64,000 nucleotides of DNA from assembly GCA_025357945.1 (NCBI GenBank), contig JANYLJ010000038.1, forward strand, positions 1 to 64,000. Reading direction: 5' to 3'. The notes beneath the pieces were generated by a model. The model made no database searches and was not told where the DNA came from. It was given only the letters and a program-made list of their open reading frames with translations. The first letter of the stretch is position 1. The number at the start of each line of letters is the position of its first letter. Shown piece after piece: positions 17,400-26,196 of this stretch. Source of the DNA: Gemmatimonadota bacterium (GTDB lineage Bacteria; Gemmatimonadota; Gemmatimonadetes; Gemmatimonadales; GWC2-71-9). The position numbers and the translations under genes were made by a program.

Positions 17400-17945
17400 T
17401 CACGTCCGCCGCCCCTTCCCTTTCCGCGCAGTGTCGGGCGGCGGCGCGACTGACGACGTATGTCCCACCAGGAACTTCCAGCCGGAATCGCCATGCACCA
17501 CGGTCATCGACACCGCGCCCGCGAATCCGATGGTCTGCCCTGTGGTGTCGGTCAGCTTCTGGGCAAAAGTCGTCGTCACCACTGCCACACCCGGCGCCAG
17601 CGCCGTGATCTGCGGCTCGATCAGCGAAATCGCGAACGACCGGAAGGCGGGCGCCATCGCCTTCATTGTATCGCCGATCTCCTTGGCCGACCGGTACTTC
17701 AATTCACCATCTTCGAACCAGCGAAAGTCGGGGTCGCTCGAGTAGAACGCCGCCGCACGCGTCATGTTCTTTGCGTTCACCGCATCACGCCATGACGTGA
17801 GCATCACCTGCACGCTGTCCACGATCGCGGCGCGATGGGCGGCGGTCAACGATGGTGACGACGTGGCGCAGGCGACCGTACCGAGGAGCACGGTCACACT
17901 CGGGGTGGTCGGCCACACACGGAGCAGGCGTCGCTTTAGCGACAT
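17400..17945 (-). CDS. Exported SnoaL/DUF4440-like (NTF2-fold) protein
   Basis: A 181-residue protein. The N-terminus has a basic stretch, a hydrophobic segment and LLGTVACA, suggesting a lipoprotein or cleaved signal. The rest fits the NTF2-like DUF4440/SnoaL fold: SWRDAVNAKNMTRAAAFYSS, DFRWFEDGELKYRS and the final GWKFLVGHTS. The start ATG at 17945 lies inside hairpin B of the dispersed repeat, which encodes the first residues MSLKRR. A start at 17999 is also possible and would read through the whole repeat. Confidence 0.7.
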   Translation of the reverse strand: MSLKRRLLRVWPTTPSVTVLLGTVACATSSPSLTAAHRAAIVDSVQVMLTSWRDAVNAKNMTRAAAFYSSDPDFRWFEDGELKYRSAKEIGDTMKAMAPAFRSFAISLIEPQITALAPGVAVVTTTFAQKLTDTTGQTIGFAGAVSMTVVHGDSGWKFLVGHTSSVAPPPDTARKGKGRRT

Positions 17946-17975
17946 CAGCCGAGCCGCGGCTTTAGCCGCGAGCTC
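17929..17975 (-). repeat. Two-hairpin dispersed repeat, copy 2
   Basis: Same 47-bp element as at 18-64, read on the minus strand. Hairpin A is GCGGC-TAAA-GCCGC and hairpin B is GTCGC-TAAA-GCGAC, identical to copy 1. It fills the gap between two codirectional genes: its first two bases overlap the stop codon of the Tat-exported protein gene, and its second hairpin contains the start codon of the NTF2-like gene. Confidence 0.75.
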
Positions 17976-18636
17976 ACACCCGCTGGTAGGCGCACCCATG
18001 TTCCTGCGCCGCCGTCAGCATCATCGTGTGCGACGGCACCAGCTTCACCCTGGGCAGCAGCCCGGCCTTGAACTCGGCGTATACCGCCTCGTGCTTCTGG
18101 TTCGTGGCGTCGGCCATTTTTCCGCTGACGATCGTGAGCGCGGTGTTGCACATCCAGAAGATCACGCCGCGCTTCTGCAGCGCCGGGACTGTCCACTGCG
18201 CGGCCATGGCGTCGGGCGAACTCGCGAAGACGTTTTTCTTGGACGGCGTGTTGGTGGCCGGGTCCATCACCTTCCACCCTTCGCCGAGCGGATATTTCGC
18301 CCAGATCGCGTCGGTGAAGTTCATCGGGAACGCGTTCCCGGCAATGCCGACGATGGCCGCGAGCTTGGCGTCGGTCATCCCCGGGTATACCTCGTTATGC
18401 GCGTTGAGCCAGAAAAACGGGAAGTGGAGCGGCGAGATCCCGTTCATGTCGAGCACGCCCATGTCGTACACCTGCTTGTGCGCCTTCGCCTTCACGGCGT
18501 CGAGCCAGGTCAGGTCCCATTTCTCCTTCGCCGCGCTCGCGAGCGATGGCGGCGATGCGCCGACAATGGGCGGGACGGCGAGCGAGGCGACTCCGGCGGC
18601 GGCAAGGGTGCCGAGGAACTGGCGGCGATCTGGCAT
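17974..18636 (-). CDS. Tat-exported DsrE-like protein
   Basis: A 220-residue protein with a twin-arginine signal (MPDRRQFLGTLAAAGVASLA). Its last 70 residues resemble the DsrE/F sulfur-relay fold: ALQKRGVIFWMCNTALTIVS, a later LVPSHTMMLTAAQEHG, and a terminal Tyr-Gln-Arg-Val. Cys is present in the position after the FWM strand. Exported DsrE-like proteins are known but poorly characterised. It directly precedes the NTF2-like gene, separated only by the repeat. Confidence 0.7.
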   Translation of the reverse strand: MPDRRQFLGTLAAAGVASLAVPPIVGASPPSLASAAKEKWDLTWLDAVKAKAHKQVYDMGVLDMNGISPLHFPFFWLNAHNEVYPGMTDAKLAAIVGIAGNAFPMNFTDAIWAKYPLGEGWKVMDPATNTPSKKNVFASSPDAMAAQWTVPALQKRGVIFWMCNTALTIVSGKMADATNQKHEAVYAEFKAGLLPRVKLVPSHTMMLTAAQEHGCAYQRV

Positions 18637-18749
18637 GGTCAGGCTCCAGGTTGGCGGGGATCCCTAGAAACTACCGCCCCGCCAGATCCTGGCTACTGGT
18701 GGGGAACGCAGCGCCCCGAACCTCGGGGCTCCGGGCTTACCTTTGAACC

Positions 18750-19391
18750 ATGACCACCAAGCCCCGCGGTGGGCTCACCGTTCTCGATCACCCGTTGATC
18801 CGTCACAAGATGACGCTGCTGCGGGACGTGGCGACTTCGTCGCGGGATTTCAAGCAGCTGGTCAGTGAGATCGCGGCATTGATGACCTACGAGGTCACCC
18901 GCGACCTGCGCACCGAGTCGGTCGAGGTGGTCACCCCGCTGGAGACGACCACCGGCCACCGGATCAGCGGCAAGATCGCCCTGGTCCCGATCCTCCGCGC
19001 CGGGCTGGGCATGGTCGACGGGATCGTGCAGCTGATACCCAATGCCCGGGTCGGCCACATCGGCCTCTATCGGGACCACGACACGTTGCAACCCGTATCG
19101 TACTACTTCAAGGTGCCGACGCCGACGGCGGACCACCGCTTTTTTCTGCTCGACCCGATGCTTGCCACCGGTGGGTCAGCCGCCAAGGCCGCCTCAGAGC
19201 TGAAGCGGGCCGGCGCCGGCGACATCTCCCTCATCTGTCTGGTCGCGGCACCGGAGGGGGTCGCTGCATTCGCTACCGCACACCCCGATATTCCGGTGTA
19301 CGCCGCGGCGTACGATCGTGAACTCAACGCGATCGGCTACATCCTCCCAGGCCTCGGCGACGCCGGGGACCGCCTCTTCGGGACCAAATGA
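18750..19391 (+). CDS. upp: Uracil phosphoribosyltransferase
   Basis: 213 residues, the normal length. The PRPP-binding loop is DPMLATGGSA (135-144), and the C-terminal uracil-binding part AAYDRELNAIGYILPGLGDAGDR is intact. It makes UMP from uracil and PRPP in pyrimidine salvage. Its stop overlaps the next start by 4 bp (ATGA), so it heads the beta-CASP/YdcF/M16 run. Confidence 0.97.
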   Translation: MTTKPRGGLTVLDHPLIRHKMTLLRDVATSSRDFKQLVSEIAALMTYEVTRDLRTESVEVVTPLETTTGHRISGKIALVPILRAGLGMVDGIVQLIPNARVGHIGLYRDHDTLQPVSYYFKVPTPTADHRFFLLDPMLATGGSAAKAASELKRAGAGDISLICLVAAPEGVAAFATAHPDIPVYAAAYDRELNAIGYILPGLGDAGDRLFGTK

Positions 19392-20740
19392 GCGCCCCAC
19401 GCACGCTGACTTTCTTCGGTGGAGCTGCCACCGCGACCGGCTCGATGATCCTGCTCGAGGCGGCCGGTGCCCGTGTGCTCCTCGACGCCGGCCTCTTTCA
19501 GGGCAACGTCGCGCAGGCCGAGGAGAAAAACCGGGAACTGCCGCTCGATCCGGGCAAGGTCGACGCGATCCTCCTCTCGGCGGCCGGTCTCGCGGCCTCT
19601 GGTCGGACGCCGCAGCTGGTGCGTCACGGTTTTCACGGTCCGGTGTACGCCACGCCGGCGACCCGCGATTGCGCGGCCGTACTGCTCGCGCACACCGCGC
19701 TCGAACTCGCGACCCACGGCCATCAGCTCTACGGGCTGCAGGATGTGTTCGCCAGCCAGCAGCTCACCGTCGGCCAGCCGTATCACCGCGCGCTGCACCT
19801 GCGCCGCAACCTGGTGTTCGAGTTCACCGAAGCGGGGCATACGCTCGGGTCCGCCAGCATTGAGCTGCGAACCGGCGAAGGCGGATCGCACCGCATGGTC
19901 TACTCGGGTTCGGTGGGCCGTCCCGGGTCCGCCATCTTTCGCGACGCTGCCCCGAATCCTGGCGAAGTGGACACGCTGATCATCGGCTCACCGTTCGCGC
20001 ATCTGCGCCACCCGACATTCAGCGATGCGCAGCAGCGGATCGCCACCATCATCAACGAGAGTGTCGCCCGCGGTGGCCTCATCATCGTCCCCGCCACGAC
20101 GATCGGCCCGGTGCAGGAGTTCGTGCGCGCGGTACAGCAACTCTGGCACGCCGGCAACATTCCGGAAATCCCGATCTGGATGGACATCCCGACGCCGGTG
20201 TCGCTGACCACCATGTTGCGACTCCACCCCGAAACGATCGCCGCCAACGAGGATGCGTATGCCACCGAGGCCGGCGCCTTCGATCGCTCGCTGCTGCACT
20301 ATCTGCCCCAGGGAAATCCCGACTTCGCCGATACGATTGAGGGCCCGGCGATCATCGTGGCGCCCAACGAGACCTGCGACTCCGGTCGCTCGGCCCACCA
20401 CCTCCGCCGTTGCCTCGGCGACGCGCGACACACGATCATCTTCGCGTCGTTCCAGGAAGACGGCTCGGTGGGTCGATTGCTGGAGGACGGCGCCGAGTCG
20501 GTCGAGCTCGGCGGCGCGATCGTTGAACGGAAGGCGACCATCGAAACCATGACCGCGTACTCGGGGTATGCCGACGGCGAAGAGATGCGCGCCTGGATTC
20601 GCGCGCTCGGTGGGCCCGTCAAGCGAGCCTTCGTGGTGCAAGGCGATGACCTCGCGGTCGCGATGATGGTCACCATCCTGCGAGAAGAAGGTGTCCGCGA
20701 CGTCATCGTGCCGCGAAAGGGTGAGTCGTTTCCCTTCTGA
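19388..20740 (+). CDS. Beta-CASP family protein lacking its metal ligands (probable pseudoenzyme)
   Basis: A 450-residue protein that aligns end to end with the active paralogue at 21327-22721 (shared starts FFGGAA/FWGAAG, DAGLFQGN/DCGMFQGK, and ends EEGVRDVIVPRKGE/EEGVKDVQVPKHGE). The HxHxDH motif of metallo-beta-lactamase nucleases is replaced: His, His, Asp, His become Ala65, Gly67, Ala69, Ala70 (LLSAAGLAASGR). The metal-bridging Asp becomes Ser175 (SGSVG) and the final ligand His becomes Tyr394 (YSGYAD). AGH at 149-151 and SAHHL at 335-339 are kept. The frame is full length and uninterrupted, so the fold is maintained without catalysis. Likely a partner or regulator of the active paralogue. 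Confidence 0.88.
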   Translation: MSAPRTLTFFGGAATATGSMILLEAAGARVLLDAGLFQGNVAQAEEKNRELPLDPGKVDAILLSAAGLAASGRTPQLVRHGFHGPVYATPATRDCAAVLLAHTALELATHGHQLYGLQDVFASQQLTVGQPYHRALHLRRNLVFEFTEAGHTLGSASIELRTGEGGSHRMVYSGSVGRPGSAIFRDAAPNPGEVDTLIIGSPFAHLRHPTFSDAQQRIATIINESVARGGLIIVPATTIGPVQEFVRAVQQLWHAGNIPEIPIWMDIPTPVSLTTMLRLHPETIAANEDAYATEAGAFDRSLLHYLPQGNPDFADTIEGPAIIVAPNETCDSGRSAHHLRRCLGDARHTIIFASFQEDGSVGRLLEDGAESVELGGAIVERKATIETMTAYSGYADGEEMRAWIRALGGPVKRAFVVQGDDLAVAMMVTILREEGVRDVIVPRKGESFPF

Positions 20741-20781
20741 CCATTCGCATCCGCCGTTGGATCCTTCGTGCCGCAGAGGTT

Positions 20782-21330
20782 GTGGTCGGCATCTATTTCG
20801 TCGCATTCGCCGACGTGGTCATCATGTCCCGGCGCGACCAGCAACGCCACGCTGAGGCCATCGTCGTCCTCGGCGCCGCCCAGTACAACGGTCATCCGTC
20901 GCCCGTGCTCAAGGCGCGGCTGGATCATGCCTACGATCTCTATCGCGCCGGCCTCGCCCGCCTCGTCGTCGTTACCGGCGGCATCGGCCAGGGCGACCGG
21001 GTGAGCGAGGCGGCTGCGGGGCGGCGGTATCTCGTGGGCATCGGTGTTCCCGGCGATTCGGTAGTCCTCGGGGCGGGCACGACGACTGCGGCCTCGATGG
21101 ATTCGGTCGCCCAATACCTGCATCATGCCGGGATCACTCGCGTGCTGCTGGTGAGCGATCCCTTTCATCTCGCCCGGCTCCACCTCGAGGCGTGGCGGGT
21201 CGGGCTCGAGGCGTACACTTCGCCGACCACGTCGTCGCCAATTTCGCGAAGCTTTACCACCGAACTCGGCTATCTCCTCGCGGAGGCCGCCAAGCTTCCG
21301 CTCACCTTCGTCAGAGGCCTCGTCTCGTGA
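20782..21330 (+). CDS. YdcF/SanA-like DUF218 membrane-anchored protein
   Basis: 182 residues from the GTG at 20782. The frame is open back to about 20725 and adds RIRRWILRAAEV, which would complete an N-terminal transmembrane helix, so a non-canonical start at 20737 or 20743 is possible. DUF218 hallmarks: AIVVLGAAQYNG, ARLVVVTGG and VLLVSDPFHLARL. ElyC/SanA/YdcF proteins are linked to envelope integrity and polyisoprenoid metabolism. It sits between the inactive and active beta-CASP genes and overlaps the latter by 4 bp. Confidence 0.85.
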   Translation: MVGIYFVAFADVVIMSRRDQQRHAEAIVVLGAAQYNGHPSPVLKARLDHAYDLYRAGLARLVVVTGGIGQGDRVSEAAAGRRYLVGIGVPGDSVVLGAGTTTAASMDSVAQYLHHAGITRVLLVSDPFHLARLHLEAWRVGLEAYTSPTTSSPISRSFTTELGYLLAEAAKLPLTFVRGLVS

Positions 21331-22721
21331 GCACATCGATCACGTTCTGGGGGGCGGCGGGACAGGTGACCGGCTCCTGCCACCTGCTCGAATGGAATGG
21401 TCATGGCGTCCTCCTCGATTGCGGCATGTTCCAGGGCAAGCGCGACGAATCGGCCGCACTCAACGCCAAGCTCTCGTTCGATCCGCGCCAGCTTGATGCC
21501 GTGATCCTGAGCCACGCGCACATCGATCATTCCGGTCGCCTGCCGCTCCTCGCCGCCAATCAGTACAACAAGGCGATCTTCGCGACCTCGGCGACGCGCG
21601 ATCTGTGCGCCTCGATGCTCCCCGATTCCGCGCACATTCAGGAGAGCGACTTCAAGTGGCTGCAGAAGAAGGGCCGCGCCGGCCCGTCGTCGGCGCCACT
21701 CTACACCGTGGCCGACGCCGTCAAGGCGGTCGAGTTGATGGAATCGCATCCGTACGAGCGGCCGTTCGCCGTGGCAGGTGATCTCACCGTCACCTACCGC
21801 GACGCCGGACACATTCTCGGAAGTGCCAACGTCGAGGTGCAGATCGCCGGGACGAAGCCGCACCGCGTGGTCTTCTCCGGCGACATCGGCCGCTGGGGCC
21901 AGCCGATCATCCGCGACCCGTCCGGGCCGCGCGGCGCGATCGACACACTGATCATCGAAAGCACCTACGCCCTCAAGAATCATGACACGTCGACGCACGC
22001 GACGGATCATCTCGCCGAAATCGTCAACCGGGTCGCGGCGCGGCAAGGGATCATCCTGATGCCGTCCTTCGCACTCGGCCGCACCCAGGAACTGATCTAC
22101 GCACTGCACGAACTCGCCGATGCGAACCGGATCCCGCAGATCCCGATCTACGTCGATTCGCCACTCGCCGTCGAGGCGACCGCGGTGTTCCGGCTGCACC
22201 CCGAACTCTTCGACGATACCGAAGCGCTCATCCAGACCGACTCCAAGCTCTTCGACTACCATCTCGTGACCTACGTGCGCGACGTGAACGAGTCGAAGCA
22301 GCTCAACTCGTTGAACGGCCCCGCTATCATCATCGCCGCGTCCGGCATGGCCGAAAACGGTCGCATTACCCATCACCTCGCCAATCACGTCGAGGATTCG
22401 CGCAACTGCATCCTGCTGGTCGGGTTCCAGGGTCAAGGAACATTGGGCCGCCGAATCCAGGACGGCCAGAAAGACGTCCGCATCCTCGGCGAACCGCACC
22501 ATATCGCCGCCGAAGTTGCGACCATCGACGGCTATTCTGCCCACGCCGGACGCGACGAGTTGCGCCGCTGGGTCAAGGAACTCGGCGGGCCGATCCAGCG
22601 GGCGTTTTGTGTGCATGGTGAACCGGAATCGCTGCTCGCCATGCAGAAGATCCTGCAGGAAGAGGGGGTCAAGGACGTGCAGGTGCCGAAACACGGGGAA
22701 ACATTCGCGATCGGGTCATAG
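21327..22721 (+). CDS. Beta-CASP metallo-beta-lactamase RNase family protein
   Basis: 464 residues from GTG 21327 (GTGA overlap with the YdcF-like stop). All motifs are intact: SHAHIDHSG (His63, His65, Asp67, His68), AGH (His162), SGDIG (Asp186), IIEST, THHL of the beta-CASP cap, and YSAHAG (His406). The family contains RNases related to CPSF73 and RNase J; this short type without an extra C-terminal domain is common in bacteria and is assumed to cut RNA. It is the intact paralogue of the protein at 19388-20740. Confidence 0.92.
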   Translation: MSTSITFWGAAGQVTGSCHLLEWNGHGVLLDCGMFQGKRDESAALNAKLSFDPRQLDAVILSHAHIDHSGRLPLLAANQYNKAIFATSATRDLCASMLPDSAHIQESDFKWLQKKGRAGPSSAPLYTVADAVKAVELMESHPYERPFAVAGDLTVTYRDAGHILGSANVEVQIAGTKPHRVVFSGDIGRWGQPIIRDPSGPRGAIDTLIIESTYALKNHDTSTHATDHLAEIVNRVAARQGIILMPSFALGRTQELIYALHELADANRIPQIPIYVDSPLAVEATAVFRLHPELFDDTEALIQTDSKLFDYHLVTYVRDVNESKQLNSLNGPAIIIAASGMAENGRITHHLANHVEDSRNCILLVGFQGQGTLGRRIQDGQKDVRILGEPHHIAAEVATIDGYSAHAGRDELRRWVKELGGPIQRAFCVHGEPESLLAMQKILQEEGVKDVQVPKHGETFAIGS

Positions 22722-22723
22722 CC

Positions 22724-24091
22724 ATGCGTCGACAATTTCTGGTTCTGACCGGGGCCTTGGCGGCACTCGTTGCGTCCGCCTCCGCCCAGGCCGTCCACGT
22801 ACCCGTCACCGTTGACACACTGCCCAACGGCCTCCGCGTCATCGTCCACGAGGATCAGTCCTCGCCGATCGTGACGGTGAACACGTGGTTTGACGTCGGT
22901 TCGGCCAACGAAACACCTGGCCGCACCGGGCTGGCGCACCTGTTCGAGCACCTGATGTTCATGGGTTCGCAGCACGCGCCATATCCGCAGTTCGATCGCC
23001 GGCTCGAAGCCGCAGGCGCGAACAACAACGCGTCGACGGCGAATGATCGGACTGACTATTACGAAGCTGGCCCAGTCCACGCCTTGCCACTCATGCTCTG
23101 GCTCGATGCCGACCGTATGGGCTGGTTCCTGCCCGTGATGGACGCCAGGAAAGTGGACGCGCAACGCGACATCGTGAAGAACGAGCGTCGCGAAGGCATC
23201 GAGAACCAGCCATACGGCCTCGTCGAAGACTACGAGCCGGGCATGCTCTTCCCGCCCGGACATCCCTACTCGTGGCCAGGCATCGGATCGATGGCCGACC
23301 TGTCGGCGGCGTCGCTCGAGGACGTGCGCGACTTCTTTCGACGCTACTACGCGCCCGACAACGCCGTGATCGCCGTGGTCGGCGCCGTCAAGCGCGACAA
23401 CGTACTTAAACTCATCAGGAAGTACTTCGGTGCGATTCCGCGCGGCCCGGGCGTGACACATCCCACGCTGGCGCAGCCCCAGCTCAAGACCGACACGATG
23501 GTCACCCTCGAAGATCGCGTGCAGGTACCGCAACTCATCTACGACTTCGAGTCGGTGCGCGCGTGGGATCCCGACGATGAAGCGCTCAAGGTCGCATCAT
23601 ACATCCTGACGGGCGCCAAGAATTCTCGCCTCACCCAGCGCCTGGTCTATGTCGACCAGAGTGCGAGTCAGGTCTCCGCCTCCGCCAACGACGAGCGCCT
23701 CGCCGGTTACTTCGGGATTCTCGCCCGGGCGCGCCCGGGCCACAATCTCCCCGAGCTGCAGGCCGCGATCGACGCCGAGCTGCAGCGGCTCGCCCAGGAC
23801 GGCCCGAGTGCGCGCGAGATGGAGCAAGCCAGGAACTCGATGGAGTCACGAATCCTCGGCGGCATGGAAACGATTCAGGGGAAGGCGAATCGCCTCAACC
23901 AGTACTACATCGAGACCGGAAATCCGGACGGGTTCCAGAAAGACATCGACCGGCTGCGCGCGGTTTCCGCGGCCGACGTGCAACGCGTCGTGCGCCAGTA
24001 TCTCCTCGGTCCCCGCGCCATCATTTCCGTGGTCCCGATCGGCAAGGCGGCAACACCCGGCGTCGCCGCTCAGTGGAGGAGCGTACCATGA
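22724..24091 (+). CDS. M16B peptidase, catalytic subunit, secreted
   Basis: 455 residues with a signal peptide (to about 22, SASAQ). The zinc motif is HLFEH at 72-76, with a downstream ligand at Glu154 (KNERRE). The C-terminal half lacks the Arg/Tyr substrate-binding pair seen in single-chain M16 enzymes. Immediately followed by a non-catalytic M16 gene (ATGA overlap), the arrangement known for heterodimeric M16B peptidases in which one chain supplies zinc and the other the Arg/Tyr pair. Confidence 0.92.
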   Translation: MRRQFLVLTGALAALVASASAQAVHVPVTVDTLPNGLRVIVHEDQSSPIVTVNTWFDVGSANETPGRTGLAHLFEHLMFMGSQHAPYPQFDRRLEAAGANNNASTANDRTDYYEAGPVHALPLMLWLDADRMGWFLPVMDARKVDAQRDIVKNERREGIENQPYGLVEDYEPGMLFPPGHPYSWPGIGSMADLSAASLEDVRDFFRRYYAPDNAVIAVVGAVKRDNVLKLIRKYFGAIPRGPGVTHPTLAQPQLKTDTMVTLEDRVQVPQLIYDFESVRAWDPDDEALKVASYILTGAKNSRLTQRLVYVDQSASQVSASANDERLAGYFGILARARPGHNLPELQAAIDAELQRLAQDGPSAREMEQARNSMESRILGGMETIQGKANRLNQYYIETGNPDGFQKDIDRLRAVSAADVQRVVRQYLLGPRAIISVVPIGKAATPGVAAQWRSVP

Positions 24092-25548
24092 ATCGTCATC
24101 CTGAGCGGAGCGAGCGCCCCGCGCTCACGAAGTCGAAGGATCGCGTCGTCCTGGCGTTGATCCTCGTCATGGCGGCAACGCCGCTCGCCGCACAGGTCAC
24201 CACCGCTCCCACTCTCGGCCCGGCCCCGACGCTGGTGCTGCCCACGGTTGAACGCGCAGTATTGCCGAACGGGATCACGCTCCTCGTCTCGCGCAACGCT
24301 GAAGTTCCCATCGTCGAGGGGCGATTGATCATCGACGGTGGTGCGCGCCTGCAAGGCGCGGCACCCGGCCTTGCGTCCTTCGCTGCTGGAACGTTGTTGG
24401 AGGGCGCCGGTGGGCGTACCGGCGTGCAGCTCGCCGAAGAGATCGATCTGCTGGGAGCTCGCATTGGCGCTGGTGCGGGCTGGGAGAACTTCACGGTGAG
24501 CGTGCGGGCGCCGAAGCGGACGATCGACCGGGCCATGGCGCTCATGGCGGACGTCGCGTTGCGGCCGAACTTTGCGGCCGCCGACGTGAAGCGAGTGCGG
24601 GATCTCCGGCTGGCCGGGTTCCTGACCGCCCGTGATCGCCCCGGATCGGTCGCCTCAAAGGTGTTCTATCGCAACATGTTCCCGGCAGGCCATCCGTACC
24701 ATGGTGAAATCGTCGGTGATTCCGCCAGCGCCGCGACATTCGATTCCGTGGCGGTTCGGCGCCTGTGGAACAGCACTATCGATCCGCATCGGGCCACGTT
24801 CGTCATCACGGGAGATGTCACGCTCGCTGAAGCCCGGGCATGGGTCACCGGGCACTTCGGCAGTTGGACGGTACCTGCCAATCCCGCCTCAAAACCTGCG
24901 GCCTCGACCGTTGCCGCCCCGCCCCGCGTCGCCACGCGCGTGGTCCTCGTCGACAAGCCCGGTGCCGCCCAATCGGTGATCTGGATCGGCGCACCGGGCG
25001 CAAGTCGCACCTCGCCGGATTACCCGGCGATCGAGTTGATGAACACCGTTCTCGGCGGTTCGTTCTCGTCGCGACTGAATGATTTCCTGCGCGAACAGCT
25101 CGGCTACACCTATGGCGCCAGCTCCCTGTTCGAATGGTCGCCGGTTCCCGGTGCATTCATCGCGCGCGCCCAGGTGCGGACGAATGTGACGGACTCGTCC
25201 CTCGCGGTGTTCTTCCGCGAATTCAGCCGCATCCGGACCGCGCCCGTCGCCGTGACGGAACTCGAGCGCGGCAAGGCCTATGTCGTGCTCGGTGCGCTGG
25301 ACAACTACGAGACCGCGGGACAGGTCGCGGGTGCCATCAGTACCAGCGTTGTCTTCGATCGGCCGCTGTCGACGATCACCGCCGAATACGCCGCGATCAA
25401 GCGTCTCAGCGCCGGTGACGTTCAGCGCGCCGCGCAGAAGTATCTCGATCCTTCAAGGCTGACAATCGTGATCGTTGGCGATATCGCAAAGATTCGCGCA
25501 GGAATCGAGAAGCTGAATCTGGGGCCCATCGAAGTGCAGGCGTACTAG
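24088..25548 (+). CDS. M16B peptidase, non-catalytic partner subunit, secreted
   Basis: 486 residues; the ATG follows GGAGGA. The HxxEH position reads GLASFAAGTLLEG, so no zinc site. The C-terminal half has REQLGYTYG, which carries the Arg/Tyr pair needed for substrate binding, complementing the upstream protein. The N-terminus is odd: NRHPERSERPALTKSKDR, translated from a TCATCCTGAG repeat, precedes the hydrophobic signal core VLALILVMAATPLAAQ. The signal peptide therefore has a long basic n-region of repeat origin. Confidence 0.9.
   Translation: MNRHPERSERPALTKSKDRVVLALILVMAATPLAAQVTTAPTLGPAPTLVLPTVERAVLPNGITLLVSRNAEVPIVEGRLIIDGGARLQGAAPGLASFAAGTLLEGAGGRTGVQLAEEIDLLGARIGAGAGWENFTVSVRAPKRTIDRAMALMADVALRPNFAAADVKRVRDLRLAGFLTARDRPGSVASKVFYRNMFPAGHPYHGEIVGDSASAATFDSVAVRRLWNSTIDPHRATFVITGDVTLAEARAWVTGHFGSWTVPANPASKPAASTVAAPPRVATRVVLVDKPGAAQSVIWIGAPGASRTSPDYPAIELMNTVLGGSFSSRLNDFLREQLGYTYGASSLFEWSPVPGAFIARAQVRTNVTDSSLAVFFREFSRIRTAPVAVTELERGKAYVVLGALDNYETAGQVAGAISTSVVFDRPLSTITAEYAAIKRLSAGDVQRAAQKYLDPSRLTIVIVGDIAKIRAGIEKLNLGPIEVQAY
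24091..24145 (+). repeat. TCATCCTGAGCG repeat inside a signal-peptide n-region
   Basis: CGTCATCCTGAGCGGAGCGA at 24095-24114, followed by GCGCCCCGCGCTCACGAAGT and CGAAGGATCGCGTC. It is read as HPERSERPALTKSKDR near the N-terminus of the non-catalytic M16 protein, two codons after the start. Confidence 0.75.
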
Positions 25549-25640
25549 AAGAGGAGAGACGAGAGAGGAGAGACGAAGACACCCCGCTCGTGCGGGGGTC
25601 CTCCTGCTCTCGTTTCTCGTCTCTCGTCTCTCGTCTATCT
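25549..25640. repeat. Imperfect inverted repeat of GAGAGACG/CGTCTCTC units with central hairpin
   Basis: The left arm (25549-25580) is GAGGAGAGACGAGAGAGGAG-like and the right arm (25607-25640) is CGTCTCTCGTCTATC-like, roughly complementary. Between them CCCCGC-TCGT-GCGGGG (25582-25597) forms a 6-bp GC hairpin. The whole fills the gap between the M16 partner and the NUDIX gene and could end the long upp-M16 transcript. The right arm matches the repeat at 4942-4971. Confidence 0.6.
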
Positions 25641-25647
25641 TCCCCCC

Positions 25648-26196
25648 ATGACCCTGCTGCACACCAGTCGCGTCTACGCGGGAAGAATCGTCAACCTCGA
25701 CATCGACACTGTCCGTTTTCCCAACGGCACCGTCGGTGAGCTTGAGATGCTCCGGCATCCCGGGGCATCGGCGGTCGTGCCGTTCCTCGATGATCCACGC
25801 GACGATGATCCACGCCTGGTACTGATTCGTCAGTTCCGCCACGCGACCGGCGATTACCTCTGGGAAATCCCCGCTGGCCGGTGCGATGCTGGCGAGGCTC
25901 CCGAAGCGACCGCGACCCGCGAATTGCGTGAGGAGACTGGCTATTCCTGCGGCGCGCTGCGCCAGTTGACCTGGATCTGGACCACACCGGGGTTCACCGA
26001 TGAGGTGATCCATCTCTTTCTGGCGACGGACCTTACGCCGGGCGCGACAGCGCAAGAGCCCGACGAGGTGCTCGACCTTCACGTTCTCCGCTGGTCCGCC
26101 GTGCGCACGATGATACGCGACGGCGTGATCGTGGACGCCAAGACGCTGATCGCGCTGCTGTATGTTGAAGTGGAGGTGAGGGGTAGCTTTCCGTGA
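25648..26196 (+). CDS. NUDIX hydrolase (ADP-ribose pyrophosphatase-like)
   Basis: 182 residues with a perfect Nudix box: Gly77, Glu83, Arg91-Glu92, Glu95-Glu96, Gly98 (GRCDAGEAPEATATRELREE then TGY). The upstream FRHATGDYLWEIPAG is typical of ADP-ribose/nucleoside-diphosphate-sugar hydrolases. The stop overlaps the holA start region by a few bases. Confidence 0.9.
   Translation: MTLLHTSRVYAGRIVNLDIDTVRFPNGTVGELEMLRHPGASAVVPFLDDPRDDDPRLVLIRQFRHATGDYLWEIPAGRCDAGEAPEATATRELREETGYSCGALRQLTWIWTTPGFTDEVIHLFLATDLTPGATAQEPDEVLDLHVLRWSAVRTMIRDGVIVDAKTLIALLYVEVEVRGSFP

Noticed and set aside
21270-22694. A 474-codon open frame on the minus strand
   Set aside because: Antisense to the intact beta-CASP gene. 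The same applies to 39747-41039 (opposite dnaA) and 32460-33611 (opposite cbs).
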